From Maribacter arenosus (GTDB lineage Bacteria > Bacteroidota > Bacteroidia > Flavobacteriales > Flavobacteriaceae), in NCBI RefSeq assembly GCF_014610845.1, contig NZ_JABTCG010000001.1, positions 992,001-1,056,000 on the forward strand: a stretch of 64,000 nt of DNA. Direction: 5' to 3'. Below, in pieces: positions 63,979 through 64,000 of the stretch. Every line of letters starts with the position of its first letter. Position 1 is the first letter of the stretch. The position numbers and the translations under genes were made by a program. The notes beneath the pieces were generated by a model. It did no database searches. It was not told where the DNA came from and saw nothing but the letters and a program-made list of their open reading frames with translations.

Positions 63979-64000
63979 GTCTAGCGTTTATTAAAAACCT

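Larger units (their letters stand above)
60339..64000 (+). mobile_element. Integron-like gene-cassette array without integrase (at least four cassettes)
   Basis: Four single-gene units on one strand are separated by attC-like palindromes. Proposed cassettes are 60340-61172 (DUF6090), 61173-61819 (NTF2-like), 61820-63055 (lipoprotein) and 63056 onward (CPBP protease, open at the window end). The left core of each complete palindrome is the exact inverse of the right core of the preceding one: GTTGTGC with GCACAAC for the first two, GTTGGCA with TGCCAAC for the third. That is expected when a cassette integrates as a circle. No tyrosine recombinase is seen. The cores deviate from the GTTRRRY consensus, so a distinct system is possible. 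Confidence 0.6.

Noticed and set aside
1-64000. CRISPR arrays, rRNA, tRNA and phage genes
   Set aside because: No regularly spaced repeats, cloverleaf-like segments or phage structural genes were recognised in any intergenic region.

Overview
The window looks like a stretch of chromosome from a marine, gliding member of the Flavobacteriaceae (Bacteroidetes). The evidence is a gliding-motility GldI lipoprotein, many short lipoprotein signals, promoters of the Bacteroidetes type (TAnnTTTG), the order parA-parB-DUF5683-dapB-lepB-WbqC-DUF6122, the split biotin carboxylases and an AT-rich base composition (roughly 40% GC by eye). No rRNA, tRNA, CRISPR array, phage or transposase gene was seen.

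Region 1 (1-12.4 kb) starts with the tail of a cytochrome c gene and then holds a cell-wall/amino-sugar salvage locus: murQ, a DeoR-type regulator, a NagB-LmbE fusion, a GHL10 lipoprotein resembling DigH, an AmpG-like permease, a NagZ-like GH3 enzyme and anmK. Together these import and break down GlcNAc-anhydroMurNAc to fructose-6-phosphate. No separate nagA is present, and the LmbE deacetylase-like half of the fusion may supply that step. A Gfo/Idh/MocA oxidoreductase and a DUF1080 lipoprotein, probably a 3-keto-glycoside pair, sit inside this locus on the other strand.

Region 2 (12.4-19.2 kb) is an acetate module: an epsilon-type exonuclease and a cNMP/CBS/DUF294 signalling protein, divergent from a DUF4212-SSS symporter-acs operon. 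Region 3 (19.3-36.3 kb) follows a Bcr/CflA exporter and holds two divergent-function propionate modules: a three-gene propionyl-CoA carboxylase with meaB opposite, and an eight-gene minus-strand operon (epimerase, Na+-pumping methylmalonyl-CoA decarboxylase, CoA-transferase, mutAB).

Region 4 (36.6-60.1 kb) is housekeeping core: udk, ftsB-like, parAB, dapB, lepB, WbqC, mutL with two rhomboids, ribH, recF, dciA-like, ndk, nrnA-like, gldI, a cyclophilin-FKBP fusion, a GH5 lipoprotein, pepD and DUF3810. A small four-helix-bundle (S23/Avd-like) gene with flanking inverted repeats interrupts it.

Region 5 (60.3-64.0 kb) is the most unusual part. Four single-gene units, all on the plus strand, are separated by imperfect palindromes built like integron attC sites. 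The left core of each of the three complete palindromes is the exact complement of the right core of the preceding one, which is the signature of integron cassettes. No integrase is present in the window, so this is best read as an integrase-less cassette array (CALIN-like) with unusual core sites.
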